Shown: positions 7,717-15,961 of the stretch, piece by piece
Layout: each line of letters opens with the position of its first letter
Position numbering within the stretch: the stretch's first letter is position 1
Assembly (NCBI RefSeq): GCF_018155095.1
Contig: NZ_NAAI01000015.1
Span: 1 to 32,459, forward strand
Direction: 5' to 3'
Length of the DNA stretch: 32,459 nt
Source: Bartonella queenslandensis
GTDB taxonomy: Bacteria; Pseudomonadota; Alphaproteobacteria; Rhizobiales; Rhizobiaceae
The notes under the pieces: model-generated
What the model was told of the DNA's origin: nothing
Seen by the model: only the letters and a program-made list of their open reading frames with translations
The model's database searches: none
Translations under genes and position numbers: made by a program

Positions 7717-9151
7717 ACCCGATGTGGCTGATATCAATGGAATTTTTACCGATGAACTTGTCAATGTGCTCCCAGCTGATGGCTCTTACATCCCTATGCC
7801 AAGTTTTGAGCCTTTGTCAAAGCCATGTCCTGAGCCCATTTTAGGCGCTCTTGCGGTTAAAACAAAAAATGGGGTTTCTATTATTGTTGGGACAAACGAA
7901 AAAATCTTCTTACTTGATAATACAACCATGAAGTGGAAAGATATTAGCCAAAAAGGAAAAGCTTATCTGGCTAATGTCGATGCGCCGTGGTCTTTTGCTT
8001 TGTTTGGTGATTTTATCATTGCGGTAAATGCCAATGATAAACCCCAAGTAATCGATATTGTTCGTGATAAAACATTTAGAAATTTAGGGGGAAATCCACC
8101 ACAAGCAGGGATCGTTCGCGTCTGGGGAGATTTCGTTTGTTTGATGAAATTAACTGAGCATCCAAGACGGGTTCATTGGTCTGGATTGAATGATGCAGAA
8201 TTTTGGACCGTGGGGAAAAAAAGCTGTGATTATCAAGATTTTCCTGATGGCGGTTTCGTGCAAGGAGCGACCGAAACAACAAATCCAATTATCTTTATGC
8301 GTTCTGCAATCTATGCCGGTTCTTTTATCCCTGGCTCTAAAATTATTTTTAGTTTCCAAAAAATCCACGATAAACGAGGCGCAAAAAATGCTGAATCGAT
8401 TGTTTGTCGCGGAGATTTGGCATTTTTTGCCGATGAGGGCGGTTTTTATCAAATAACAAATGACGGACAGATTATACCCATTGGCTTTGAAAAAGTCGAT
8501 CGAACGATGACTGCTAAATCAAGACAGAGTAATCTGTATACGATGTCTGCTGCTATCGATGGTGTGTATAATCGTGTTTATTGGATGGTGGATACGGATG
8601 AAAGCCTCCATAAACGGATCTTGCTCATTTATGATTGGGGATTGCAAAAATGGACAAAAGCACTCGTGGATATCAAAATGATCTTACCCATTTTCTTGAC
8701 CGGAACAACTCTAGAAGGTCTTGATTTTGTGGCTAAAAATATTGATGATTTGTCCTTTTCTCTCGATAGTAAAGCTTGGAAAAATGAATCACCTATTTTA
8801 GGAGCATTTGATCAACAGGGAAGACTTGGTTCATTTTCTGGTTCTCCTATGGCTTGTGTGGTCACTTCACAAGAAATGGGGCAGACAAATGGCATGATAA
8901 CACGGGTGAAAAATATTATGCCTCAAGTGAATAGTGGAAAGTTTTATTTGTCTGTGGGAATGCGCTTTCGACAATCTCTTGAAGAGGAAATCGTTTGGTT
9001 GCCAGAAAAACAACCTTCTCATAATACCGGACAAATTCATTGTCGCGCAAGGGCGCGGTTTTATCGCTTTAAATTACGTATTCCTGAGGGGATGAATTGG
9101 TCTCATGTTACGGGATTTGATGTGGAATTGATGCCGGCCGGCATGCGATAG
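7688..9151 (+). CDS. probable phage tail hub / head-closure protein, P22 gp10-like
   Basis: A 487-residue protein, mostly beta-strand by eye, with repeated short hydrophobic strands and turns that suggest a propeller or hub. It starts MAFFPIADYRPDVADINGIF, a pattern seen in P22 gp10-type packaged-DNA stabilisation proteins, and contains EHPRRVHWSGLNDAEFWTVG and the late segment NRVYWMVDTDE. In P22 this protein plugs the head-tail channel and connects the tail spikes. The ATG at 7688 is preferred because GGGGG sits 6 bp upstream; an ATG at 7676 is in frame. The stop codon lies inside the first unit of a tandem repeat, so the extreme C-terminus (MPAGMR) may vary between strains. Confidence 0.6.
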   Translation: MAFFPIADYRPDVADINGIFTDELVNVLPADGSYIPMPSFEPLSKPCPEPILGALAVKTKNGVSIIVGTNEKIFLLDNTTMKWKDISQKGKAYLANVDAPWSFALFGDFIIAVNANDKPQVIDIVRDKTFRNLGGNPPQAGIVRVWGDFVCLMKLTEHPRRVHWSGLNDAEFWTVGKKSCDYQDFPDGGFVQGATETTNPIIFMRSAIYAGSFIPGSKIIFSFQKIHDKRGAKNAESIVCRGDLAFFADEGGFYQITNDGQIIPIGFEKVDRTMTAKSRQSNLYTMSAAIDGVYNRVYWMVDTDESLHKRILLIYDWGLQKWTKALVDIKMILPIFLTGTTLEGLDFVAKNIDDLSFSLDSKAWKNESPILGAFDQQGRLGSFSGSPMACVVTSQEMGQTNGMITRVKNIMPQVNSGKFYLSVGMRFRQSLEEEIVWLPEKQPSHNTGQIHCRARARFYRFKLRIPEGMNWSHVTGFDVELMPAGMR

Positions 9152-9375
9152 CATGCCATACCAATCAAAAGACCCATGCGATAGCATGCCATACCAATCA
9201 AAAGACCCATGCGATAGCATGCCTTTATAATAAAAGGATATATGCGGTAAGCATGCCATAATAATCAAAGGGTATATGCGATAGCTATGCCTTTATAGTA
9301 AAAGAACCATGCGATAGCTAAGTCGTGATAACCAGAAAATATCTGCGATGGCCTTGTCCTTATCCTCAAAGGAAT
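9142..9375. repeat. 33-34 bp tandem repeat spanning a stop codon
   Basis: About seven copies of a unit containing CATGCGATAGCATGCC start at 9142, 9175, 9208, 9241, 9275, 9308 and 9342. The first two are identical; later ones are increasingly diverged. The first unit overlaps the last codons and TAG stop of the tail hub gene. Each well-preserved unit contains the palindrome GCATGC. The remaining bases up to the next gene (9376-9534) hold nothing recognisable. Confidence 0.9.
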
Positions 9376-9534
9376 AAAGCGGGGCTGATGTTTCCTTATG
9401 ATCTGAAAAGTTTGCACTACGGTTTTTATAAAAAAGGTGTTCTCTTATCTTGTGACAAGGGGATGTTTAGGGAAAAATAATGTGGAGATAATGGGGGATT
9501 CTCGGTTTCCTCTTTTGAAAAGTGTGCGGTAAAC

Positions 9535-10050
9535 ATGAAATATGTGAAGTCTGCTAGGGGCGAGGATGTGCGTGACAAAGTTCAGAGAGCTAAAATCATG
9601 ATGCTAAATCATCAAGATTTGTATTCTGCTCATCTGACAGAGCAATGGTCATGGGAAAAAATAGCGCCCTATCAAGAGGCACTCAATGGGGCATTTAAAA
9701 AATATGCACAGCGCTTTCCTGATGATGTTTGTCTGGAAAAAATTGCTGAAGAAATCGTAACAGGACAAGCACAATTGTGGCTGGTCTTAAAAAATAAAAT
9801 CCAATTTAGTGCTTTTGCAATGACCAAAGTTGAAAGTACCCATACGGGGAAAAAATGCGTCGTTCTCTCAGATCTTGCGGGAGAGGGAGGGCTGAAATTG
9901 GTCAAATTGATTGATGAGGTCGAAAAATGGGCGCGAAAAATCAAAGCTGAAGAAATACACATGTTTGGAAGAATTGGATGGGCGAAAAAGCTCGCTCATC
10001 ACGGTTATTCTCGTAATCTTATTCAATATAGAAAGGTTCTGGGTCCATGA
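9535..10050 (+). CDS. GNAT-like phage structural-cluster protein
   Basis: A 171-residue protein resembling the acetyltransferase-like (GNAT-fold) proteins found in tail regions of podoviruses and related elements. The family-like pattern runs from AQLWLVLKNKIQFSAFAMTKVE, through CVVLSDLAGEGGLKLVKLID and WARKIKAEEIHMFGRIGWAK to HHGYSRNLIQYRKVLG. The classical acetyl-CoA loop (R/QxxGxG/A) is not clear; GEGG at about residue 120 is the nearest equivalent, so enzymatic activity is uncertain. Its stop overlaps the next start (ATGA), showing tight coupling to the tail genes. It may modify or assemble a virion component. An ATG start with only a weak ribosome site is used. Confidence 0.55.
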   Translation: MKYVKSARGEDVRDKVQRAKIMMLNHQDLYSAHLTEQWSWEKIAPYQEALNGAFKKYAQRFPDDVCLEKIAEEIVTGQAQLWLVLKNKIQFSAFAMTKVESTHTGKKCVVLSDLAGEGGLKLVKLIDEVEKWARKIKAEEIHMFGRIGWAKKLAHHGYSRNLIQYRKVLGP

Positions 10051-11171
10051 GTAGAAAAAAAACACCTCAAGTACAGACAACAACACAAACAAATGCTCCT
10101 CCTGCTTGGGCGGCGGATATTCTTAAACAAGCCAGTGCTGATGCGCTTGGGCTTTATAATAAAGGAATTGGCGGAAACGTTTATCAGGGAGAGCGCGTTG
10201 CTGGTCTTGGTGATATGACAAAAAATGCGCTGACCGGTCTACAACAAGCTGCAGGGCTTTATAATAATCCTGTGCTAACTCAGTGGTTAAATGCACCAAC
10301 CAATAGTGCTGCAAATCTTTCCAGTATGGCCAAGGGAAACTGGATTGGAAGCAATAGTAAATTTAATACAGCATTGCAAAATGCCCTCAATAAAACTTCC
10401 GATGCGATTAATCAATCGATGTCTGGGGCTGGACGCTATGGTTCGGGGGCTCATACGGGTGTGCTGGCTGATGAGTTAGGCGCCTTGGCAACAAATGCCG
10501 CAGCACAGCAATATAATCAAGATATCAATCATATGATGAACGCAAATCAGATGATTGATCGCTCTCAATATGATCAGGTTAATGCCGCAAATGCATATTA
10601 TCAAGGACAGAGCAATGTGCAAGGAAATGCTCTGAAAGGGGGGATGATTCAAGATATAAATCGTCAAAATATCTTAGATGCTGAACGCCAAAAATGGTCC
10701 GAAAAAGATAATCAAGATTGGAACCGATTGGGACGTTTGTTACAGGTCGGAACACAGGCGGCGGGAAATTACGGAACAACGTCAGGAAAATCCACAATAA
10801 TACCTTCTGTAACAAAAGATCCGTTGCGTGATGCGCAGCAAGTGCTGGGATTGGTCGGAGGAATTCTAGGACTTTGTGATGTGAGAGCAAAAGAAAATAT
10901 TATCCCTGTGGGAAAGAAAAAAGGATATCCTCTTTATACCTTTAATTATAAAGGAAACCCACAACGTTATCGAGGTGTTCTGGCACAAGACGTGTTACGT
11001 GTGAAGCCTGAAGCTGTTTTTGTCAATGCAAAAACAAAATTACTGCATGTTGATTATGACAAAATAGGTCTGAAAATGGAGAAAATTCCGGCTTCTAAAA
11101 ATAAAATTGCGGCTTTCTTTTCTTCCTTCTTTGCACGTTTTTCCTTTTTGCAAAAAGAGTGTCTTCTATGA
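10047..11171 (+). CDS. tail/injection protein with C-terminal S74-like chaperone domain
   Basis: A 374-residue protein. Residues 1-265 are Ala/Asn/Gln-rich and helical, with little hydrophobic core, as in ejected or tail-tip proteins. Near residue 277 it changes to CDVRAKENI, followed by GYPLYTFNYKG and RYRGVLAQDV, then HVDYDKIG. This is the pattern of the intramolecular chaperone (peptidase S74-like) domain at the C-terminus of many tail fibres, where Ser-Asp-x-Arg-x-Lys is usual. Here Cys277 replaces the Ser that is the self-cleavage residue in classical members. The last 30 residues are hydrophobic and basic (IAAFFSSFFARFSFLQKE), unusual for this family. It overlaps both neighbours by 4 nt. 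Confidence 0.65.
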   Translation: MSRKKTPQVQTTTQTNAPPAWAADILKQASADALGLYNKGIGGNVYQGERVAGLGDMTKNALTGLQQAAGLYNNPVLTQWLNAPTNSAANLSSMAKGNWIGSNSKFNTALQNALNKTSDAINQSMSGAGRYGSGAHTGVLADELGALATNAAAQQYNQDINHMMNANQMIDRSQYDQVNAANAYYQGQSNVQGNALKGGMIQDINRQNILDAERQKWSEKDNQDWNRLGRLLQVGTQAAGNYGTTSGKSTIIPSVTKDPLRDAQQVLGLVGGILGLCDVRAKENIIPVGKKKGYPLYTFNYKGNPQRYRGVLAQDVLRVKPEAVFVNAKTKLLHVDYDKIGLKMEKIPASKNKIAAFFSSFFARFSFLQKECLL

Positions 11172-12172
11172 GTTCGATTTATGATTGGTCAATCATCGCA
11201 TCAGAAAATGCTTATGTCGATGAGAGTATAAACTGGGCTGAAGGGCAACCACCAAGTTCAGTTAATGATAGTGCTCGCGTTATGATGCAACGTATCAAAG
11301 AATATTTGTTGGATAATGGAGGTGGGATTGAAACACAGTTTACGGTTGATCGGGAGAACAAGAGGACATCCCTTCGTTTGGCAACAAAGTCTTTTTTTGA
11401 GACTTATATGGATGGCATTGTTGTGCGCTTTAAAGCACAAGGCGTCAATAGCGGAATAACAAATGTTTCTTTAAATCAGTTGCCCCCAAAACCAACTTAT
11501 ATGGCAACTCCAGAGGGGATTGTGCCTTTAAAAGGGGGAGAAATACAAAAGGGGGGGCTTTATGAACTCGTCTATACACATGATATTGCTGGAAAAAATG
11601 CTGATGGCTGGTTTCTAACCAATCCTACCATAAAACTTCCTGAAATTCCGCCCTTTCCTCCTTTGCCGGAATCTTTTTCTTCCGGATTTATTGGGACTTT
11701 TGCTACGGAAAAAATACCCTCTGGGTGGTTGCTCTGTGATGGTAAAGAATATTCACGAAAGAATTATGCCAATCTCTTTGCTGTTCTGAGGGAAACATGG
11801 GGAAAAGGAGATGGGCAAACAACATTCAATGTTCCCGATTTACGGGGAATGTTTTTACGGGGGCTCGATAGTGGAAAAGAAATTGATAAAGGACGCCTCT
11901 TGGGAAGTCGACAAGAAGAATCTTTTAAATCGCATACCCATGAAGGAAAAACAGATTCGACAGGTAAACACCAGCATAGTTTGTCAACGATTGAAAACGA
12001 GGTTCTAAAGTACCAATACGAAGATTCTTCAACGCATGTAGCTGTAGTGTATAGGACAAATTGTTTGACAGAGCCTGCGGGGGAGCATGAACATAAGGTC
12101 TTGTTGCAAAAAACAGGGGGGGATGAAACACGCCCCGTCAATATGGCGGTGGTTTATGCTGTCAAAACTTAA
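11168..12172 (+). CDS. tail fibre with phage tail-collar domain
   Basis: A 334-residue tail fibre. The N-terminus has the attachment-type segment NAYVDESINWAEGQPPSSVN at about residues 14-33, common at the base of podovirus fibres. A collar domain follows at about residues 173-230: GFIGTFATEKIPSGWLLCDG, then YANLFAVL, GDGQTTFNVPDLRGMFLRG. A His-rich segment (KSHTHEG, KHQHS, GEHEHK) follows, and DETRPVNMAVVYAVK closes the protein, as in collar-type fibres with metal-bound trimer tips. It would contact the recipient cell surface. The ATG at 11168 overlaps the previous stop (ATGA); a GTG 9 bp upstream is possible. No receptor can be named from sequence. Confidence 0.85.
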   Translation: MSSIYDWSIIASENAYVDESINWAEGQPPSSVNDSARVMMQRIKEYLLDNGGGIETQFTVDRENKRTSLRLATKSFFETYMDGIVVRFKAQGVNSGITNVSLNQLPPKPTYMATPEGIVPLKGGEIQKGGLYELVYTHDIAGKNADGWFLTNPTIKLPEIPPFPPLPESFSSGFIGTFATEKIPSGWLLCDGKEYSRKNYANLFAVLRETWGKGDGQTTFNVPDLRGMFLRGLDSGKEIDKGRLLGSRQEESFKSHTHEGKTDSTGKHQHSLSTIENEVLKYQYEDSSTHVAVVYRTNCLTEPAGEHEHKVLLQKTGGDETRPVNMAVVYAVKT

Positions 12173-13442
12173 GAATGAAAGCTGTGGGAGAGAAAGATAA
12201 AAATGCTTGCAAAGTGTTTGTTATGAAAAAAGTCTTATTGAAATATATCATGCAGAAAACCTAGAGGCATTCCTGAAAAAAATGAATCCTCTTGATGACT
12301 TTACTTTTTGCGCACCTTTAAAGGTTACGTTTGCTATCGTTCTTTAGATAATTGAGACAGTGATCACTGCGAAGAGGGGAATAAAAGAAAGAAGAAAATC
12401 TCCCTTTATTCCCAGAATTTGTTGCTGAGAAATCAAAGATTTTATCCAATCTCTCTTTCGCGTTTCTTTCTCTTTTTTTGTGTCGTGATACCTTGTTAAG
12501 GGCGGATTGGTTGAGAGCTCTGATAGGCGATGATCAAAGCCCATGGATCATTTGATCCTATTATGCCGTATATGCCGTAAAAGACGATCATTGAAGGTGA
12601 ATAATATCTCATCAGATAGCTTGTTGATCCATTTAAATCTTGAATGCATAAGCAAAGCTTCAAGTTAGGTTTTATTTCGCAAAGCTTAGAGTTCATAGTG
12701 TTTTATGGCAAGCAAAACACATCAATGATCAGTCGATAAAATCCCTTCAGAGTCGTCGGATTATTTACAAACTGTTGTGGGGGTTAAAATCTTTATCCTT
12801 TGAGATGTTAGGCAGTGGTCAACGACTATGTTTAATATTTTTAAAGAGTTGAAATGGTGGGGAACGGGGCTGTTTCTCTTTTTTACAATGATAGCTTCCT
12901 TTGTCAGAGCAGATTGATCATGTATTGTAACGCGCGGTGAGCCCCTATTCTTTGGCAAATGGCATTTTGTAATTTGTCAGGCAATTTTTTGAAAAAGGAT
13001 GAGCGTGAGACAAGAAAACTTGTAAGATAATCGTTTATCCCGTTGTGTCGTAAAAGATTATTGTTTGAGGGGTGGTTAAAATTTTCTGCCTGAGATGTTT
13101 TTTAATGTGTGGGGTGAATAGGTTTGCTTGTAAATCCTTATGAAATCTCCTTCTTTGCGCTGTGACGATATCGAGCATTTGAAGGAGGAATCCTTCAGTA
13201 GAATTCGTTAGAACAAGAAGCCTAATTGTTTGCAGACTATTGTTTATCAATAGGCATGGTTTAAAGATTGGCGGGGTTTTCTTTGTCTTGTTGGGAGGAG
13301 CCGACAAAGCTGCAATGTCATTGTGCATCTTTTAGGGTTTCAGGGGGGAGAAAATCACTATTTTAGGTGAAAAACAGAATATAATTTAAAAAAATATCTT
13401 GTAAAAAATTTTCAATGAGGAATTTTTTTCAAAAGTCTTGAA
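12173..13442. other. gene-poor spacer between the tail fibre and the last cluster gene
   Basis: No convincing gene is seen on either strand. Short frames are interrupted and lack ribosome sites. A 29-residue hydrophobic frame at 12828-12917 (+) starts MFNIFKELKWWGTGLF and ends SFVRAD; it looks like a membrane mini-protein or the relic of a signal peptide and has no good ribosome site. Two similar segments, near 12775-12815 and 13068-13105, both with GGTTAAAAT followed by TGAGATGTT, suggest an old duplication. The tract looks like decaying phage DNA. Confidence 0.5.
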
Positions 13443-13557
13443 TGCGGTTGTCTGCGGTTGTCTGCGGTTGTCTGCGGTTGTCTGCGGTTGTCTGCGGTTG
13501 TCTGCGGTTGTCTGCGGTTGTCTGCGGTTGTCTGCGGTTGTCTGCGGTTGTCTGCGG
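13443..13557. repeat. perfect decanucleotide array TCTGCGGTTG
   Basis: Ten perfect copies of TCTGCGGTTG (13451-13550) with partial units on both ends, about 11.5 units in total. An ATG at 13442 and a TTG at 13438 start open frames that run through the array; the ATG 13442 frame continues into the downstream gene. Because the unit is 10 bp, gain or loss of one unit would shift that frame. Confidence 0.97.
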
Positions 13558-13627
13558 AATGAAAAAACCGCGCACAAGGAAAACGATACGCAAATGCTCC
13601 ATGGGGCTGTCCAAAAAGGGGGATATA

Positions 13628-14083
13628 ATGGCACTGTTTCCATTTTCTATTGCTGATATTGATGATCCGGAATGTATTCGTGTGGTTCTTTATGCCAGCG
13701 GAAGAATGGGACATGCTCCTTTGAACGCATTATTGAAGAAAGCATATGAAGATATAACAAAAATTTCAAAACGTATGAACGCTTTAGAAAAAAAATTAAA
13801 TACGCTTGATCTTGACAATGGCCAACAGAAACAAAATGCGAAAGAAGATGATCAAAGCAATATGAGCACTATTGCGTACGGTGGGATAACCTTATCGACC
13901 GCTCATATGAATGCATCAGAAATGAATATAGGAGCATCTGTAGATAAAAGCAGTTTTGTTACAGAACTTACACCAGTGAAGGCGCCAGAAATATACAGTA
14001 GTGCTGATCAAAACATTAAGATTGAGTCTTCTGGAGGACTTTCTTTTTTGTTTAAAAATAAAAATAGAAAAAAGGAATCATAA
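13628..14083 (+). CDS. 151-residue protein of unknown function closing the phage cluster
   Basis: Not recognised. The protein starts MALFPFSIADIDDPECIRVV, has a predicted coiled helix at about residues 36-60 (YEDITKISKRMNALEKKLNTL), then a polar Ser/Thr/Asn-rich region, and ends in a basic tail (FKNKNRKKES). The start at 13628 is supported by AAAAAGGGGGA just upstream; an upstream ATG at 13442, before the decamer array, would add 62 residues, mostly repeat-encoded (LSAVVCGCLR). It is on the same strand as the tail genes, but 1.45 kb away, so its link to the virion is uncertain. The coiled segment suggests an oligomer, perhaps a minor tail or regulatory protein. Confidence 0.6.
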   Translation: MALFPFSIADIDDPECIRVVLYASGRMGHAPLNALLKKAYEDITKISKRMNALEKKLNTLDLDNGQQKQNAKEDDQSNMSTIAYGGITLSTAHMNASEMNIGASVDKSSFVTELTPVKAPEIYSSADQNIKIESSGGLSFLFKNKNRKKES

Positions 14084-15200
14084 CAATATGCATGTGTTGA
14101 AGCTATAGATGAAATAGATCTTATTTATAAGCTTCGGTGGGGCGCGGAATTGCTATGCATTTGAGATGTTTTTAAAAATCTAAAAAAATGATCAAACGAA
14201 AGGCATCTTGAAAAAGAGAAGCATTGTTGCAGGAAAGTTTATCATGATCTTTTAAAAAAGATGAGAGCGAATGATGAGGGCACACTAAGTATATAGCAAG
14301 GTTTTGATGTTCACAGAGAAAGAAGCTTTACTCAAGCAGAAACGCATGGCAAAAGAAGCTTGCATAAAGAGAAAAGTTCTTGCAACAACTTGAAAAATCT
14401 TGTGAATAGAACACGCTATGATTTTAAATCTATAAAAAATTTTCCGTTTTTATCTTCTTTTCAAAGAGAAAAATACCAATAAAAAAGAGTTTGCGGTTGA
14501 AGCAGGATTGGAGGAAACTTGTTTTCCTAGCAAACAATGCTCTACGAGGGGGGCTCTACGAGGGGGGCTCTACGAGGGGGCTCTACAAGGGGAGCTGTAC
14601 AAATAGGTTTAAATGGTTGTTTATTTGTCTTATCCTGCTTATATCGTAAAAACATCGCCTTTCGAGCTGTGATGTGTAAGGTGTGTCTTGTTTTCTTGTA
14701 AGAGCCTTCCTGATAAAAGAAGTATTTTTAAAGACCTTACTGAATATTGAAGGCAGGACTGGTTTGTTGAGCCTTAAGCTTTCAGTGAATCATATGTGGG
14801 AAAACCAAAGTCAATCCGCTAGAATAATTGATCAATCAGATTGTCTTTTTAATCTTTTGTGCTTAAACAGTTCCTTTACTTGTGGATGAGCTTAAGAAAA
14901 ATCAATAACGCGTTTTATTTATTAGCTACATTTTGGTTTTAAAGTATGTTTTACTACAAACGACACTCTTTTATAAAAACATTAGTTTTCATATAATTAA
15001 ATTCATTAAGAGAAATGAAAATATTTTTTCATTCAAATAAATGATCTTATAAACAGTGCTTTCATCGCTCATTTTTTATATTTATCTTTGGATAAGTTTT
15101 ATAAATATAATTAAAAATATGTTAATTTTATACATTTTGTGTATAAATATCTATTATTAATTTCTTTTTTATGTTATTTTAATTATATCTCTATTCATAA
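14084..15200. other. gene-poor spacer with coding-like relics
   Basis: No intact gene is seen. Two start-less open stretches look like relics. One near 14094-14165 reads ACVEAIDEIDLIYKLRWGAE. The other, 14297-14482, stays open for 61 codons (QGFDVHRERSFTQAETHGKR at its start) but follows a stop and has no start codon. From about 14890 the sequence becomes very AT-rich and leads into a strong terminator. A weak frame at 14683-14889 has no ribosome site or protein-like pattern. Confidence 0.45.
14539..14600. repeat. 14-15 bp G-rich tandem repeat CTCTACGAGGGGGG
   Basis: Three near-perfect and one or two degenerate copies of CTCTACGAGGGGGG lie in a non-coding stretch. Like the other arrays in this part of the window, the G-rich strand is the + strand. 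Confidence 0.85.
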
Positions 15201-15230
15201 GCCGCACCATTTAATGGTGCGGCTTTTTTT
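15201..15230 (+). terminator. strong rho-independent terminator without an upstream gene
   Basis: GCCGCACCAT pairs perfectly with ATGGTGCGGC around a 3-base loop, followed by seven T residues. The preceding 300 bp is AT-rich and has no open frame, so the terminator may end a small non-coding RNA. AA before the stem can also pair with the T-run, making the hairpin usable in both directions. Confidence 0.88.
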
Positions 15231-15517
15231 ATTGTCTCACAGGTGGAGCGCTATATCTTTGTTATTGGGATGGATGAAGAATCTTTAATCTTTTAAGCGG
15301 GTGAGAGAAAATTATAATCTCTGTTTTGCATAAAGATGGAAGGTTTTTTTTAAGAATTTTATATGATAAAAAGTAGTAAAAATATTAAGAATACAGAGAA
15401 AAAAGCGCCTTTGAGACTATTGATCGTTTGCTGTTATACCCTGTATTGTGTAAGAAAATACTTCTATTTTTTTGCTGTAAAAAGTTTCTCTTGGGATGTT
15501 TAAAGGGTATAGTCTTT

Positions 15518-15961
15518 ATGGAAAAAAGAATCCGCGCAAGACAAAAGGCTTATTTTAAAAAATTATATCGCAAGATTGCTCTTGTTTGCATGATACTCTT
15601 TTGTATCGTGATTTTGGTTTTTGTTACTGTAAAGGCGGTCAGTTATTTTTCTTCTCATAATAAAATAGCACAACAAGTGCCTGTTGAATTGACTATTCCT
15701 GTCTTTGATATGCGCGTGTATTGCAAGGAAATTTCTGCTTCCGTGATGCCTGATATGAAAAGAGAAGTTTATCAGCATTGTCTTAATTTGGAAAGTGAAG
15801 CCTATTTTGCTATTCGCGAAATGTGGGATAAGCTTTCTGATACTGCAAAAAAACAATGTTTGACGATGGTACGTCCGGGGGATGGAAATTATTTTCTCTT
15901 GCGGGATTGTTTTCTCAATGAACAAGAAGGTGAAAAAGGTAAAACACGTAATCACTTTTAA
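15518..15961 (+). CDS. single-pass membrane protein, unknown function
   Basis: A 147-residue protein. A basic N-terminus (MEKRIRARQKAYFKKLYRK) is followed by one strong membrane helix at about residues 20-43 (IALVCMILFCIVILVFVTV), giving an inside N-terminus and periplasmic C-terminal domain. That domain has four Cys and a repeated pattern of small helices: YQHCLNLESEAYFAIREMW, then LSDTAKKQCLTMV and YFLLRDCFLNE. Similar YxxCLxxExxA and WxxLxxxxxxxC patterns occur in small alphaproteobacterial proteins of unknown function, so it is probably a real gene. The ATG at 15518 with AAAGGG upstream is preferred over an in-frame start at 15428. Confidence 0.65.
   Translation: MEKRIRARQKAYFKKLYRKIALVCMILFCIVILVFVTVKAVSYFSSHNKIAQQVPVELTIPVFDMRVYCKEISASVMPDMKREVYQHCLNLESEAYFAIREMWDKLSDTAKKQCLTMVRPGDGNYFLLRDCFLNEQEGEKGKTRNHF

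Noticed and set aside
13443..13557. CRISPR array
   Set aside because: The units are head to tail with no unique spacers, and no cas gene is present.
13386..13714. Minus-strand frames encoding repeated QTTADNRRQP
   Set aside because: Produced by the decamer in all three frames at once; no flanking protein-like sequence.
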